This document shows, one piece after another, positions 8,002 to 15,328 of a stretch of 18,618 bases of DNA. The DNA comes from an uncultured Oscillospiraceae bacterium (GTDB lineage: Bacteria; Bacillota; Clostridia; Oscillospirales; Oscillospiraceae): positions 1 through 18,618 of the forward strand of contig CAKTEB010000042.1 of assembly GCA_934546685.1 (NCBI GenBank), read 5' to 3'. A program made the translations under genes and the position numbers. Below the pieces are notes generated by a model. It was not told where the DNA came from and ran no database searches. It saw only the letters and a program-made list of their open reading frames with translations. How positions within the stretch are numbered: position 1 is the first letter of the stretch; the number at the start of each line of letters is the position of its first letter.

Positions 8002-8457
8002 ATGAAAATAACCAAGGCAGAATTGGCTGCGGTTCTTGCGGCGTGCATCGTGCTGGCCTTTACGGTGGGCTTTTACCTGGGACGCAGCTCCAGCCCCGTG
8101 ACCTTAGAGCTCTCGGCGGAGCCCACGGAAGCGGTATCGGCGGTGTCAACGGCGGCACCGGCGGCATCTCCCACCCAGCGCCCGGCGGAGAAAGAAACGG
8201 ACTCCGGCATCCCGGCGGAGCGTTCGGCAGAAGAACCTGCGGAAGCGAGCCCGGATTCCAGCCTGGTGGATCTCAACACCGCAACCCTGGAGCAGCTGGA
8301 CGGCCTCCCCGGCATCGGGCCGGTGATCGCCCAGCGGATCCTGGATTACCGGCAGGAATACGGCCCCTTTACGGACAAGGCCCAGCTCAAGAATGTCAGC
8401 GGCATAGGCGACAAGAAGTACGCGCAGATAGTAAATTTGGTGGAAGTGGGGAATTGA
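8002..8457 (+). CDS. comEA: ComEA-like helix-hairpin-helix DNA-binding protein
   Basis: 151 residues: one N-terminal membrane helix (about 7-27), a low-complexity Ala/Pro/Glu/Ser spacer (about 30-86) and a C-terminal double helix-hairpin-helix domain (about 88-148). The domain has the family signature V-D-L-N-T-A, L-P-G-I-G and V-S-G-I-G. ComEA proteins bind incoming double-stranded DNA on the outer face of the membrane during natural transformation. This one lacks the SLBB domain seen in Bacillus ComEA and has only a disordered spacer. No comEC or comEB follows, as they would in a classic com operon; the next gene, 2 nt downstream, is a response regulator. A role in DNA uptake is therefore plausible but not shown by context. 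Small HhH proteins of this type occur in many species of unknown competence. Confidence 0.85.
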   Translation: MKITKAELAAVLAACIVLAFTVGFYLGRSSSPVTLELSAEPTEAVSAVSTAAPAASPTQRPAEKETDSGIPAERSAEEPAEASPDSSLVDLNTATLEQLDGLPGIGPVIAQRILDYRQEYGPFTDKAQLKNVSGIGDKKYAQIVNLVEVGN

Positions 8458-8459
8458 CA

Positions 8460-9140
8460 ATGAAAATTCTGGTAGTAGACGATGAAAAGCTCCTGGTCAA
8501 GGGCATCAAGTTCAACCTTGAAAACGACGGCTACGAGGTCGCCGCCGCTTATGACGGGGAGGAGGCCGTGGAGCTGGCCAAGTCCGGCGACTTCGACCTG
8601 ATTATCCTAGATATCATGATGCCCAAGATGACCGGCCTGGAGGCCTGCATGCAAATCCGGGAGTTCTCCAACGTGCCCATTATTATGCTCACCGCCAAGG
8701 GCGAGGATATGGACAAGCTCATCGGCTTTGAGCAGGGCACCGATGATTATCTCACAAAGCCCTTCAACATCCTGGAACTCAAGGCACGGATCCGGGCGCT
8801 GCTGCGCCGGGCCGCTCCTGCGGAGACCAAGGAGGAGTCCACACGCATCACCTGCGGCGATATCACCCTGGATACCAGCGAGCGCAACGCCTATAAAAAC
8901 GGCAAGGCCGTGGAGCTCACAGCTCGCGAGTTCGATCTCATGGAGCTTCTCATGAAAAACCCCGGCCATGTGTACTCCAGAGAGAATCTGCTGGATATCA
9001 TCTGGGGCTATGAGTACCAGGGCGAGATCCGTACCGTTGACGTCCATGTGCGCCGCCTCCGGGAAAAGCTGGAGCGCGTGCCCGCACAGCCGGAGTATAT
9101 TATGACGAAATGGGGCGTTGGCTATTATTTCAAGGCTTAA
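8460..9140 (+). CDS. OmpR/PhoB-family response regulator
   Basis: 226-residue two-component response regulator. The N-terminal receiver has acidic residues Asp7-Asp8, phospho-acceptor Asp51 in I-L-D-I-M-M-P, Thr78 and Lys100 (T-K-P-F). The C-terminal winged helix (about 130-225) shows L-T-A-R-E-F-D-L-M, T-V-D-V-H-V-R-R-L-R and the final W-G-V-G-Y-Y-F, typical of OmpR/PhoB DNA-binding domains. The frame stays open far upstream, through comEA in another frame. The true start is ATG at 8460, where the receiver begins (M-K-I-L-V-V-D-D) 2 nt after the comEA stop. It overlaps the sensor kinase gene by 23 nt, which suggests translational coupling. The regulated genes cannot be told from this window. 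Confidence 0.96.
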   Translation: MKILVVDDEKLLVKGIKFNLENDGYEVAAAYDGEEAVELAKSGDFDLIILDIMMPKMTGLEACMQIREFSNVPIIMLTAKGEDMDKLIGFEQGTDDYLTKPFNILELKARIRALLRRAAPAETKEESTRITCGDITLDTSERNAYKNGKAVELTAREFDLMELLMKNPGHVYSRENLLDIIWGYEYQGEIRTVDVHVRRLREKLERVPAQPEYIMTKWGVGYYFKA

Positions 9141-10566
9141 GCGGTTTGCAGGTCAGTTTCGCAACAGCCTTCTCATGAAGGTGGTTCTGGTGATCCTGGC
9201 GGTCACGGCGGTGCTCCTGATCTTTCAGACCACCTCGCCGGTACGCATCACCGAGAATATGATCTTCTCCTACAAGCACAAAATGCTTCTGGGCGAGGCG
9301 GAAACGGTGGCCTCGTCCCTGAGCAGCAGCCAGACCCTCACCAGCCAGGGGGCGGAGGAGGTCATGGCGGTATTGGGCAGCCGGGATATGGGCCAGGTGC
9401 TCATCACCGACGAGACCGGTTTGATCCTCTACAGCACCTGCCTCTCTACCGCACCGGTGGGCAGCTTTGCCCTGTACCCGGAGATCGTGTCAGCTCTGCG
9501 GGGCAATGACGCGTTTCGGTGCAGCTTCAGCGGCGGTGCCTTTGTGAGCCGGGGGGCTATCCCGGTGATGACCGGCGGGAATATCACCGGCTGCGTCTAT
9601 ATGGTGGAGGTGGATCAGGAGCAGGCGGCGCTGCTCACCAGCATTCAGGACAATGCCATCCGTTTGGCGGTCATCACGGTGCTGGTGTCCCTGGCCCTGT
9701 ATATTCTGTTCGGCATGGTTGTCATCAAGAAAAATGAGCGCCTGCTTCAGTCCATCCGGCGGGTGCAGGAGGGCGATTATGAGCACCGGGTAGAGGTCAA
9801 GGGCCACGACGAATTTGCGGTGCTGGCCCAGGAGTTCAACGCGCTGACGGATCGGCTCCAGCAGACGGAGCAGCTCCGGCGGCAGTTTGTATCCGATGCC
9901 TCCCACGAGCTGCGGACGCCCCTGGCGGCCATGCGGCTGCTGTCGGATTCTATCTTGCAGAACGATATGGATCAGGAGACTATCCGGGAGTTCGTCCAGG
10001 ATATCTCCGGTGAGGCAGACCGGCTGACCCGGATGACCTCCAAGCTCCTGAGCCTCACGGCTCTGGACAGTCGCCAGTTCACTGCCACCGAAAAGGAGCC
10101 GGTGAACCTGGGGGAGTGTTGCAAAAAGGCCGTTCGGATGCTGGGGCCCTATGCGGCGGAGCTGGGGGCCACCATCGAGCAGAGCTCCGAGGACGACTGC
10201 TTTGTGCTGGCCCGGGAGGATGATATCTTCCAGCTGGTGCTGAATCTTGCGGAAAACGGCGTTAAATACTCCCAGCAGGGGGGACAGGTGCGCCTGATCG
10301 CCTATTCCCAGGGCACGACAGCCTTCCTGATCGTAGAGGACAACGGCGTGGGCATCCCGGAGACGGAGCTGGAGCGGATCTTCCAGCGGTTCTACCGGGT
10401 GGACAAGGCCCGGAGCCGAGAGGCCGGCGGAACGGGCCTGGGCCTTGCCATTGTCCGGGAGACGGCGGAAAAATTCGGCGGTACGGTAACGGCGGCCAAT
10501 CGGCCCCAGGGAGGCGCACGGTTTACGGCGCAGTTTCCCCGGTATCAGTGGGAGGGTGAGCCATGA
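9118..10566 (+). CDS. Sensor histidine kinase with Cache-like extracellular sensor
   Basis: 482-residue membrane kinase, partner of the preceding regulator. Order: transmembrane helix 1 (about 18-37); an outside region of about 145 residues that reads like a single Cache/PDC fold (L-I-T-D-E-T-G-L-I-L-Y-S-T near 96-107); helix 2 (about 182-203); HAMP (about 203-250); HisKA with phospho-acceptor His263 in S-H-E-L-R-T-P; and the ATPase domain with the N box near Asn380, D-N-G-V-G-I (408-413), F-Q-R-F-Y-R and G-T-G-L-G-L-A. The start is uncertain. TTG at 9118 lies inside the regulator gene and gives a basic N-terminus before helix 1; ATG at 9175 is in frame but has no clear ribosome binding site and would start within a few residues of the helix. 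The stop overlaps the next ATG (ATGA), so the lipoprotein is coupled. Confidence 0.94.
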   Translation: MAIISRLKRFAGQFRNSLLMKVVLVILAVTAVLLIFQTTSPVRITENMIFSYKHKMLLGEAETVASSLSSSQTLTSQGAEEVMAVLGSRDMGQVLITDETGLILYSTCLSTAPVGSFALYPEIVSALRGNDAFRCSFSGGAFVSRGAIPVMTGGNITGCVYMVEVDQEQAALLTSIQDNAIRLAVITVLVSLALYILFGMVVIKKNERLLQSIRRVQEGDYEHRVEVKGHDEFAVLAQEFNALTDRLQQTEQLRRQFVSDASHELRTPLAAMRLLSDSILQNDMDQETIREFVQDISGEADRLTRMTSKLLSLTALDSRQFTATEKEPVNLGECCKKAVRMLGPYAAELGATIEQSSEDDCFVLAREDDIFQLVLNLAENGVKYSQQGGQVRLIAYSQGTTAFLIVEDNGVGIPETELERIFQRFYRVDKARSREAGGTGLGLAIVRETAEKFGGTVTAANRPQGGARFTAQFPRYQWEGEP

Positions 10567-11873
10567 AGCGAGTATTAGCGGTGTTCCTGACCCTCTGTAT
10601 GGTGCTGTCCGGCTGCGGCGGCACGAAAAACGACGGCGGCAGTCAGGTGGAATTCTACTACGCCGTTCGAAGTGCCGAAACCCTCGGCAGCGCCCAGACC
10701 ATCGGCGTAGAGCGGCGGATGACCCATGCCACCTCTCTCATGTCGGTGTTGGAGCTCTACTTCCGAGGCCCCAGCGAAGAACGGCTGATCTCGCCTTTCC
10801 CGGCGGGGACAGAGGTGGTCTCGCTGCTGGAACAGAATGGGACGCCTGAGCTGGTGCTGTCCAGCCAGTTCTTCTCCCTGCGGGCTGTGGAGCTGTCCAT
10901 CGCCACCGGGTGCCTAGCCAAGACCATCTGCGGCTATACCGGCGCCCAGTCGGTCATTATCTCTGACGAGACCGGCGGCGTGCATATGGAGCTGACCCCG
11001 GACAGCTACTACGTGGAGGACGCTTATCAGACGGACTCCGGCCAGAACTTTACGGTGTATTTCCCCTCGGAGGATCGGCGCTATGTGATCCCGGAGTTCC
11101 GGGAGGCCACCCTCAGTGAAAATGAGAGCACCGAAACCTATCTGATCCGGGAGCTTATGGCTGGGCCCCAGACCTCTGGGCTGCAAAACGCCATGCCTGA
11201 GGGCACGGAGCTTTTGAATGTGACCACCAGCGGCGGCATATGCTCCGTGGACTTTTCACCGGAATTCTACCAGAGCACGGATCCGGACGGCTACGATATC
11301 TATACCTCGGTGTATGCCATTGTGAATACCCTTACGGGGCTCGACTCCGTGGACTGCGTGCAGTTTCTAAAGGATGGCGCTGCGGTCAAAAGCTGCGGCG
11401 TGATGCTGCTGGGAGAGCCCATCGCCCGAGATACCGGCGTCATCGGCCCGGCCCAGACCCGCAGCGGAGAGCTGGATGTGGACTTTTTCATGTGCCAGCG
11501 GATCACCGACGACAGCTTTCAGGTGCCGGTACGGGTGAAGCAGAGCATTTCCGCTCCGGCGGCAGAGGCGGTGGTGGAGGCGCTGATCGCCTTTGTGCCG
11601 CCCCAGGGCTTCTACAATCCCATTCCCTTCGGCACGGAGCTCCTGAGCGTCAGCGTATCCGGCAATGTCTGCTATGTGGATTTGTCTCGGGAGTTTGTGC
11701 CCAGCAACGATACGGAGGAAAAGGAGCTGTCGGCGGTGTGGACATTGGTGTACACTCTGACGGATCTGGACAGCATCAACTCCGTGGTGCTGTCCATCGA
11801 GGGCGATGCTTCCGGACTCGAATATGTGGATCTTTCGGAGCCTCTTTCCAGAAAAAACGTGCAGCTTCATTGA
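10563..11873 (+). CDS. Lipoprotein with three GerMN-like repeats
   Basis: 436-residue predicted lipoprotein: signal peptide with lipobox V-L-S-G-C, lipidated at Cys18. Three related units follow, each with a G/V-P, then P-x-G-T-E-L/V, a strand, and S-x-E/Q-F: about 60-135 (most divergent), 190-275 and 335-415. Units 2 and 3 clearly match the GerMN domain known from the spore-germination lipoprotein GerM and from actinobacterial LpqB. GerM normally has two such domains. The ATG overlaps the kinase stop by 4 nt, so synthesis is coupled to the two-component system. By analogy with mtrA-mtrB-lpqB, where LpqB interacts with the outside part of the kinase, a role as an accessory sensor is inferred. 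A sporulation or cell-wall role is the alternative. It ends before a hairpin at 11899-11931. Confidence 0.88.
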   Translation: MKRVLAVFLTLCMVLSGCGGTKNDGGSQVEFYYAVRSAETLGSAQTIGVERRMTHATSLMSVLELYFRGPSEERLISPFPAGTEVVSLLEQNGTPELVLSSQFFSLRAVELSIATGCLAKTICGYTGAQSVIISDETGGVHMELTPDSYYVEDAYQTDSGQNFTVYFPSEDRRYVIPEFREATLSENESTETYLIRELMAGPQTSGLQNAMPEGTELLNVTTSGGICSVDFSPEFYQSTDPDGYDIYTSVYAIVNTLTGLDSVDCVQFLKDGAAVKSCGVMLLGEPIARDTGVIGPAQTRSGELDVDFFMCQRITDDSFQVPVRVKQSISAPAAEAVVEALIAFVPPQGFYNPIPFGTELLSVSVSGNVCYVDLSREFVPSNDTEEKELSAVWTLVYTLTDLDSINSVVLSIEGDASGLEYVDLSEPLSRKNVQLH

Positions 11874-11898
11874 CAGAAGCTGTTCAGCATGCTAAAGT

Positions 11899-11931
11899 AT
11901 AGCCGATGAGAATGTTATTCTCATCGGCTAT
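11899..11931 (+). terminator. Long perfect hairpin after the two-component operon
   Basis: Perfect 15-bp stem, ATAGCCGATGAGAAT paired with its complement around a GTT loop, 25 nt after the lipoprotein stop. The T-run that follows is weak (CTTTG). It ends only 5 bp before a TATAAT box, so the hairpin DNA also covers the -35 region of the next promoter and could act as an operator as well as a terminator. Confidence 0.6.
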
Positions 11932-11936
11932 CTTTG

Positions 11937-11942
11937 TATAAT
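11937..11942 (+). promoter_or_regulatory. Possible -10 box (TATAAT) for the sulfhydrylase gene
   Basis: A consensus TATAAT 62 bp before the start codon. No good -35 lies at the right spacing (TTATTC at 11915-11920 with a 16-bp spacer is the best). That -35 would fall inside the hairpin at 11899-11931. There is no SAM riboswitch or T-box in the 55-nt leader. Confidence 0.35.
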
Positions 11943-12004
11943 GGCTCCGGCGCGGCAAAAAACTGGCGGTCCGCCGGACAATTGAAAGGAAGGAGCGGCT
12001 ATTT

Positions 12005-13285
12005 ATGCCACAGAAGATCGAAACCAAGTGCGTACAGGGGGGCTATACCCCGGGCAACGGCGAGCCCCGGCAGATCCCCATTATTCAAAGCACCACCTTC
12101 AAATACGCCACCTCCGAGGACATGGGAAAGCTCTTTGACCTGGAGGCCAGCGGCTATTTCTATTCCCGGCTCCAGAACCCCACCTGCGACCATGTGGCGG
12201 CGAAGATCGCGGAGCTGGAGGGCGGTACCGCAGCCATGCTGACCTCCTCCGGTCAGGCGGCCAATTTTTATTCGCTGTTCAATATTGTAAATTGCGGCGA
12301 CCACATCGTGGCCTCCTCCTCCATCTATGGCGGCACCTTTAACCTCATCAGCGTCACCATGGCAAAGATGGGCATTGAGACCACCTTTGTGAGCCCTGAC
12401 GCCACCGAGGAGGAGCTGAACGCCGCCTTCCGGCCCAACACAAAAGCCATGTTCGGCGAGACCATCGCTAACCCGGCGCTGACGGTGCTGGACATCGAGC
12501 TCTTTGCCAAGGTGGCCCATGCCCATGGGGTGCCCCTGATCGTGGACAATACCTTTGCAACCCCCATCAACTGCCGCCCCTTCGAGTGGGGCGCGGATAT
12601 CGTCACGCACTCCACCACCAAATATATGGACGGCCACGGGGCTTGTGTGGGCGGCGCCATCGTGGACAGCGGCAATTTTGACTGGATGGCCCACAAGGAC
12701 AAGTTCCCCGGCCTCACTACCCCCGACGAGAGCTACCACGGCATCACCTATGCGGAGAAGTTCGGCCAGGGCGGCGCGTTTATCACCAAATGCACCGCTC
12801 AGCTCATGCGGGACTTCGGCTCCGCTCAGTCGCCCCAGAGCGCGTTTATGCTGAACCTGGGCCTGGAGAGCCTCCATGTGCGGATGCCCCGGCACTGCGA
12901 GAACGGTCAGGCCGTGGCGGAGTTCCTGGAACAGCATCCTAAGATCGCCTATGTGAACTACTGCGGTCTGCCGGGAGATAAGTACCACAAGCTGGCGGAG
13001 AAATACCTGCCCAACGGCTCCTGCGGCGTGGTATCCTTCGGTCTCAAGGGCGGTCGGGCCGCGGCGGAGATCTTTATGAAGCACCTGAAGCTGGCCGCCA
13101 TCGAGACCCATGTGGCCGACGCCCGAACCTGCTGCCTGAACCCTGCCACCAGCACCCATCGGCAGATGACCGATGAGCAGCTGAAGGCTGCCGGTGTGCC
13201 TGCGGAGCTGGTGCGCATGAGCTGCGGACTGGAGAGCAAGGAGGATCTGATCGCCGATATCGCCCAGGCTTTGGACGCGATTTGA
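12005..13285 (+). CDS. metY: O-acetylhomoserine sulfhydrylase (aminocarboxypropyltransferase)
   Basis: 426-residue PLP enzyme of the Cys/Met metabolism family. It joins sulfide or methanethiol to O-acetylhomoserine to give homocysteine or methionine, a direct route for sulfur assimilation in the cytoplasm. Seen: the N-terminal Q-G-G-Y-T-P-G motif typical of this group, the tetramer-contact Y-S-R-L-x-N-P-T (53-60), S-S-G-Q-A-A near the PLP phosphate, D-N-T-F (181-184) and the Schiff-base Lys206 in H-S-T-T-K-Y. The C-terminal N-P-A-T-S-T-H-R and M-S-C-G-L-E complete the fold. Length is normal. The start ATG has AGGAAGGAG at about 8-nt spacing. It stands alone between a hairpin upstream and a new promoter downstream. 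A methionine gamma-lyase or cystathionine-type lyase is less likely given the length and N-terminal motif. Confidence 0.94.
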   Translation: MPQKIETKCVQGGYTPGNGEPRQIPIIQSTTFKYATSEDMGKLFDLEASGYFYSRLQNPTCDHVAAKIAELEGGTAAMLTSSGQAANFYSLFNIVNCGDHIVASSSIYGGTFNLISVTMAKMGIETTFVSPDATEEELNAAFRPNTKAMFGETIANPALTVLDIELFAKVAHAHGVPLIVDNTFATPINCRPFEWGADIVTHSTTKYMDGHGACVGGAIVDSGNFDWMAHKDKFPGLTTPDESYHGITYAEKFGQGGAFITKCTAQLMRDFGSAQSPQSAFMLNLGLESLHVRMPRHCENGQAVAEFLEQHPKIAYVNYCGLPGDKYHKLAEKYLPNGSCGVVSFGLKGGRAAAEIFMKHLKLAAIETHVADARTCCLNPATSTHRQMTDEQLKAAGVPAELVRMSCGLESKEDLIADIAQALDAI

Positions 13286-13315
13286 CGAAAATCACAAAAA
13301 CCTGCATCAAAATTG

Positions 13316-13340
13316 CACGAATCCGGCAGCTGGATTTGTG
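13316..13340. repeat. Inverted repeat after metY
   Basis: CACGAATCC and GGATTTGTG pair over 9 bp (one G-T wobble) around a 7-nt loop. There is no T-run, so it is a poor terminator. It ends 8 bp before the -35 of the following promoter, so a protein-binding site is equally possible. Confidence 0.35.
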
Positions 13341-13348
13341 TAGAATGC

Positions 13349-13377
13349 TTGACTTCCGGATGTTCGTATGCTATACT
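13349..13377 (+). promoter_or_regulatory. Strong sigma-A promoter for the 52-residue gene
   Basis: TTGACT (13349-13354), 17-bp spacer, TATACT (13372-13377), with an extended -10 TG at 13369-13370. Transcription would start near 13384, leaving about 30 nt of leader with GGGGGCAGGTG as the ribosome binding site. Confidence 0.82.
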
Positions 13378-13412
13378 TTTGGATGTGAAATGAATGGGGG
13401 CAGGTGAAAAAT

Positions 13413-13571
13413 ATGATCGTACTGTTCATGCTTGGTCTGGCTTGCCTGGCGATCGCCGGTATGAAGTGCTTTGAGACAATGGCCGCATCTACCGTTATCT
13501 ATGCGATTGTCGGCGTTGTCTGTGTGGTCGCTTATGTGGTAAGCGTTGTCAAAAAGAAATTGGAAAAGTAA
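13413..13571 (+). CDS. Small two-helix membrane protein, 52 residues
   Basis: ATG at 13413 (M-I-V-L-F-M-L-G-L-A) to TAA at 13569, 52 residues. Residues about 2-17 and 25-46 are hydrophobic, separated by a short loop K-C-F-E-T-M, and the protein ends K-K-K-L-E-K. By the positive-inside rule the tail is cytoplasmic, so both ends probably face inward. It has three Cys residues (11, 19, 37). I recognise no family. The case for a real gene is the setting: an almost ideal promoter about 30 nt upstream, a GGGGGCAGGTG ribosome binding site, normal codons, and an intrinsic terminator 14 nt after the stop, making a complete one-gene transcript. Its function is unknown; small membrane proteins of this size often tune a transporter or kinase, but nothing here points to a target. 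Confidence 0.75.
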   Translation: MIVLFMLGLACLAIAGMKCFETMAASTVIYAIVGVVCVVAYVVSVVKKKLEK

Positions 13572-13584
13572 ATTCGTACTTAAT

Positions 13585-13624
13585 AAATACCGCGGCGTCT
13601 GTAGCTCAGGCGCCGCGGTATTTT
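13585..13624 (+). terminator. Intrinsic terminator of the 52-residue gene
   Basis: Perfect 13-bp stem (AAATACCGCGGCG and its complement) around a 13-nt loop, with TTTT at 13621-13624 overlapping the stem base and an A-rich lead-in. It is the clearest terminator in the window. Confidence 0.85.
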
Positions 13625-13741
13625 GCCGCGTTCAAAGTGTACAAAAAGAATTCCAGCTGCTGGAGATTTCGGTGCGGAAGGCAAAGCGGATTTCGGAAAT
13701 GGCTGAAACAGTAATGGAAACGGTCACCTAGCAAAATTTAC

Positions 13742-13777
13742 ATCACAGATTATATTACAAGATATATAATTCGTGAT
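13742..13777. promoter_or_regulatory. Large interrupted palindrome upstream of the symporter promoter
   Basis: Left arm ATCACAGATTATAT (13742-13755) and right arm ATATAATTCGTGAT (13764-13777) match as inverted repeats at 12 of 14 positions around an 8-bp centre. It ends 5 bp before the -35 hexamer, the usual position for an activator or repressor site. Confidence 0.6.
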
Positions 13778-13782
13778 ACACA

Positions 13783-13811
13783 TTGACAGGCCTCCGGCAT
13801 GGTGTTATCAT
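13783..13811 (+). promoter_or_regulatory. Strong sigma-A promoter for the symporter gene
   Basis: TTGACA (13783-13788), 17-bp spacer, TATCAT (13806-13811), with an extended -10 TG at 13803-13804. Transcription would start near 13818. This rules out TTG at 13783 as a start codon and leaves too little leader for ATG at 13831 to have a full ribosome binding site. Confidence 0.85.
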
Positions 13812-13851
13812 AAAGATAGGGATCATCCCAATGTTTGTGGAGGCGACTGAT

Positions 13852-15276
13852 ATGCTCAGCATCGTGGTTGCGGTTTGTTATTTGGCGCTGACCCTGCTCA
13901 TTGGCTTTATTGCTTCGAGGAAAACCAACAGCGCCGATTCATTTCATGGTCAAAACTTAGGCATTGCCGCCATCGTATTTGCCTCAGCCGGTGAATGGCT
14001 GGGAGGCACCGCCACCTCCGGCGTGGCGGAATACGGCTTTACCTACGGCGTATCCGGAGCCTGGTACACGGTGGCCAATGGCCTGGGCGTGCTGTTTTTG
14101 GCGATTTTCTTCGCAAAGCTGTTCCGGAGCATCAATGTGGGCACCATTCCCGGCATTATCGACCATTTCTTCGGGGAGCAGGCCAGAAAGGTCTCCTGCT
14201 GTCTCCTGGTGCTGGTGATGCTGGTGGTGGGACTTTCCCAGATGATCGCGGCGGGCAAGCTGGGCCAGGCGCTGATGGGCCTGGACTTCCGGGTCTCCGT
14301 GGTGATCTTTGCGGTGGTGTTTATCGCCTTTACCCTCACCGGCGGCATGCGCTCAGTGGCGGCGGCCAACGGGCTCCATCTTTCAGTGATGTATTTGGGT
14401 ACCATTTTGGCGCTGGTCATCTGCGTTATCAAGCTGGGGGGCCCCAGCACCTTTGTGTCTGACGCGAGAGCCCTGGAGGGAAATTATCTCAGCCCCTTTG
14501 CCATCGGCGGTACAAAGATCTCCTCTTGGGTGCTGGCATCCCTGCTGGGGGCCTGCACAGCCCAGGCCGGGATCCAGCCGGTGCTGGCAGCGAAAGACGT
14601 GAAGACCGCCCGGAAGGCCTGCTTCCTGACGGCTCTTGTGGTGGCCCCCTTTGGCGTGGTCACAGCCCTTTTGGGCATTTGCAGTAAGCTCATGAGCGTA
14701 AACGGTACGCTTTTGGGCAGCGATGGTCAGGTGGTCACCGAGGCCAAGCTGGCCCTGCCCACGCTGATGCTGAATCTGCCGCCGATGGTGGGCGGCCTGG
14801 TGTTCGCGGCGATATTGGCGGCAGTGCTGTCCACCGTATCGCCCATTATTCTGTCTGCCGGAACCATGCTCACCACGGATCTCTATGAGGTACACCATCC
14901 TGAGGCCTCCGAGAAGCAGCGGCTCCTGGTGACCCGGCTTCTGACGGCCCTGTCCGGTGTGATCTGCGCGGTGGGAGCCATCGGCTTGGTAAATCAGACC
15001 ATGGTTCTGGATGTGGTCTATGCGGCCTACTCCCTCCGGGGCGCGCTGTTCGTGGTACTGCTGGTGGGTATCATGGGCCGGAAGCGCAATGGACGGGCCG
15101 CCTGCGTGAGCATGATCCTTACGGCCGTCGTAGCGGTGGGCTGGACGGTATATGATGTGGTCATCGGTACCTATCCCATTGCGCCCTGGCTCACGGAGAC
15201 CTACGCGGCCATCCTGACGGCGGCGGTGGCCATGGGCATCCTCAGCAAGACTATGAAGGTAAAAACCACGGTATAA
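13852..15276 (+). CDS. Sodium:solute symporter (SSS family)
   Basis: 474-residue secondary transporter that uses the sodium gradient to import a small solute. The substrate (sugar, amino acid, carboxylate or vitamin) cannot be read from the sequence. It has about 12-13 hydrophobic segments. Family features include the early G-E-W-L-G-G-T-A-T-S-G (unwound helix 1 region) and, near the middle of the protein, L-S-T-V-S-P-I-I-L-S-A-G-T with T-T-D-L-Y. The latter is the SSS signature, where Ser/Thr residues form the Na2 sodium site. I start at ATG 13852 because GTGGAGG lies 9 nt before it and the protein then begins at the first helix. The in-frame ATG at 13831 adds seven residues; upstream TTG 13783 is the promoter -35. 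A single-gene unit with its own promoter and a terminator. Confidence 0.93.
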   Translation: MLSIVVAVCYLALTLLIGFIASRKTNSADSFHGQNLGIAAIVFASAGEWLGGTATSGVAEYGFTYGVSGAWYTVANGLGVLFLAIFFAKLFRSINVGTIPGIIDHFFGEQARKVSCCLLVLVMLVVGLSQMIAAGKLGQALMGLDFRVSVVIFAVVFIAFTLTGGMRSVAAANGLHLSVMYLGTILALVICVIKLGGPSTFVSDARALEGNYLSPFAIGGTKISSWVLASLLGACTAQAGIQPVLAAKDVKTARKACFLTALVVAPFGVVTALLGICSKLMSVNGTLLGSDGQVVTEAKLALPTLMLNLPPMVGGLVFAAILAAVLSTVSPIILSAGTMLTTDLYEVHHPEASEKQRLLVTRLLTALSGVICAVGAIGLVNQTMVLDVVYAAYSLRGALFVVLLVGIMGRKRNGRAACVSMILTAVVAVGWTVYDVVIGTYPIAPWLTETYAAILTAAVAMGILSKTMKVKTTV

Positions 15277-15291
15277 ATAGCATAAAAACGG

Positions 15292-15316
15292 GGCGCTGCA
15301 AATTGCTTGCAGCGCC
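15292..15316. terminator. Bidirectional terminator between symporter and AEC genes
   Basis: Perfect 10-bp stem GGCGCTGCAA/TTGCAGCGCC with a 5-nt loop, followed by TTTC on the plus strand. On the minus strand it is followed by CCGTTTTTAT. It lies between two convergent stop codons. Confidence 0.75.
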
Positions 15317-15328
15317 TTTCGTGCAGAT

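Noticed and set aside
7935..9140. 401-codon frame ending in the response regulator
   Set aside because: The first 175 codons run out of frame through comEA and encode Gly/Arg/Pro-rich nonsense. The receiver domain starts exactly at ATG 8460.
11943..12004. SAM riboswitch or T-box before metY
   Set aside because: The leader is only about 55 nt and shows neither the conserved core nor a specifier or antiterminator structure.
13598..13610. tRNA-like or small RNA element around GTAGCTCAGG
   Set aside because: The GTAGCTCAG-like string resembles a tRNA D-arm, but there is no acceptor stem, anticodon arm or T-loop around it. It is simply the loop of a terminator.
13546..13731. 61-codon plus-strand frame after the 52-residue gene
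   Set aside because: It overlaps the end of that gene in another frame and reads through the perfect terminator hairpin. It has no ribosome binding site or homology I can see.
13742..13777. Catabolite-type (Crp) site
   Set aside because: The arms contain TCACA and CGTGA but in the outward orientation and too far apart for TGTGA-6-TCACA, so I call it only a palindrome.
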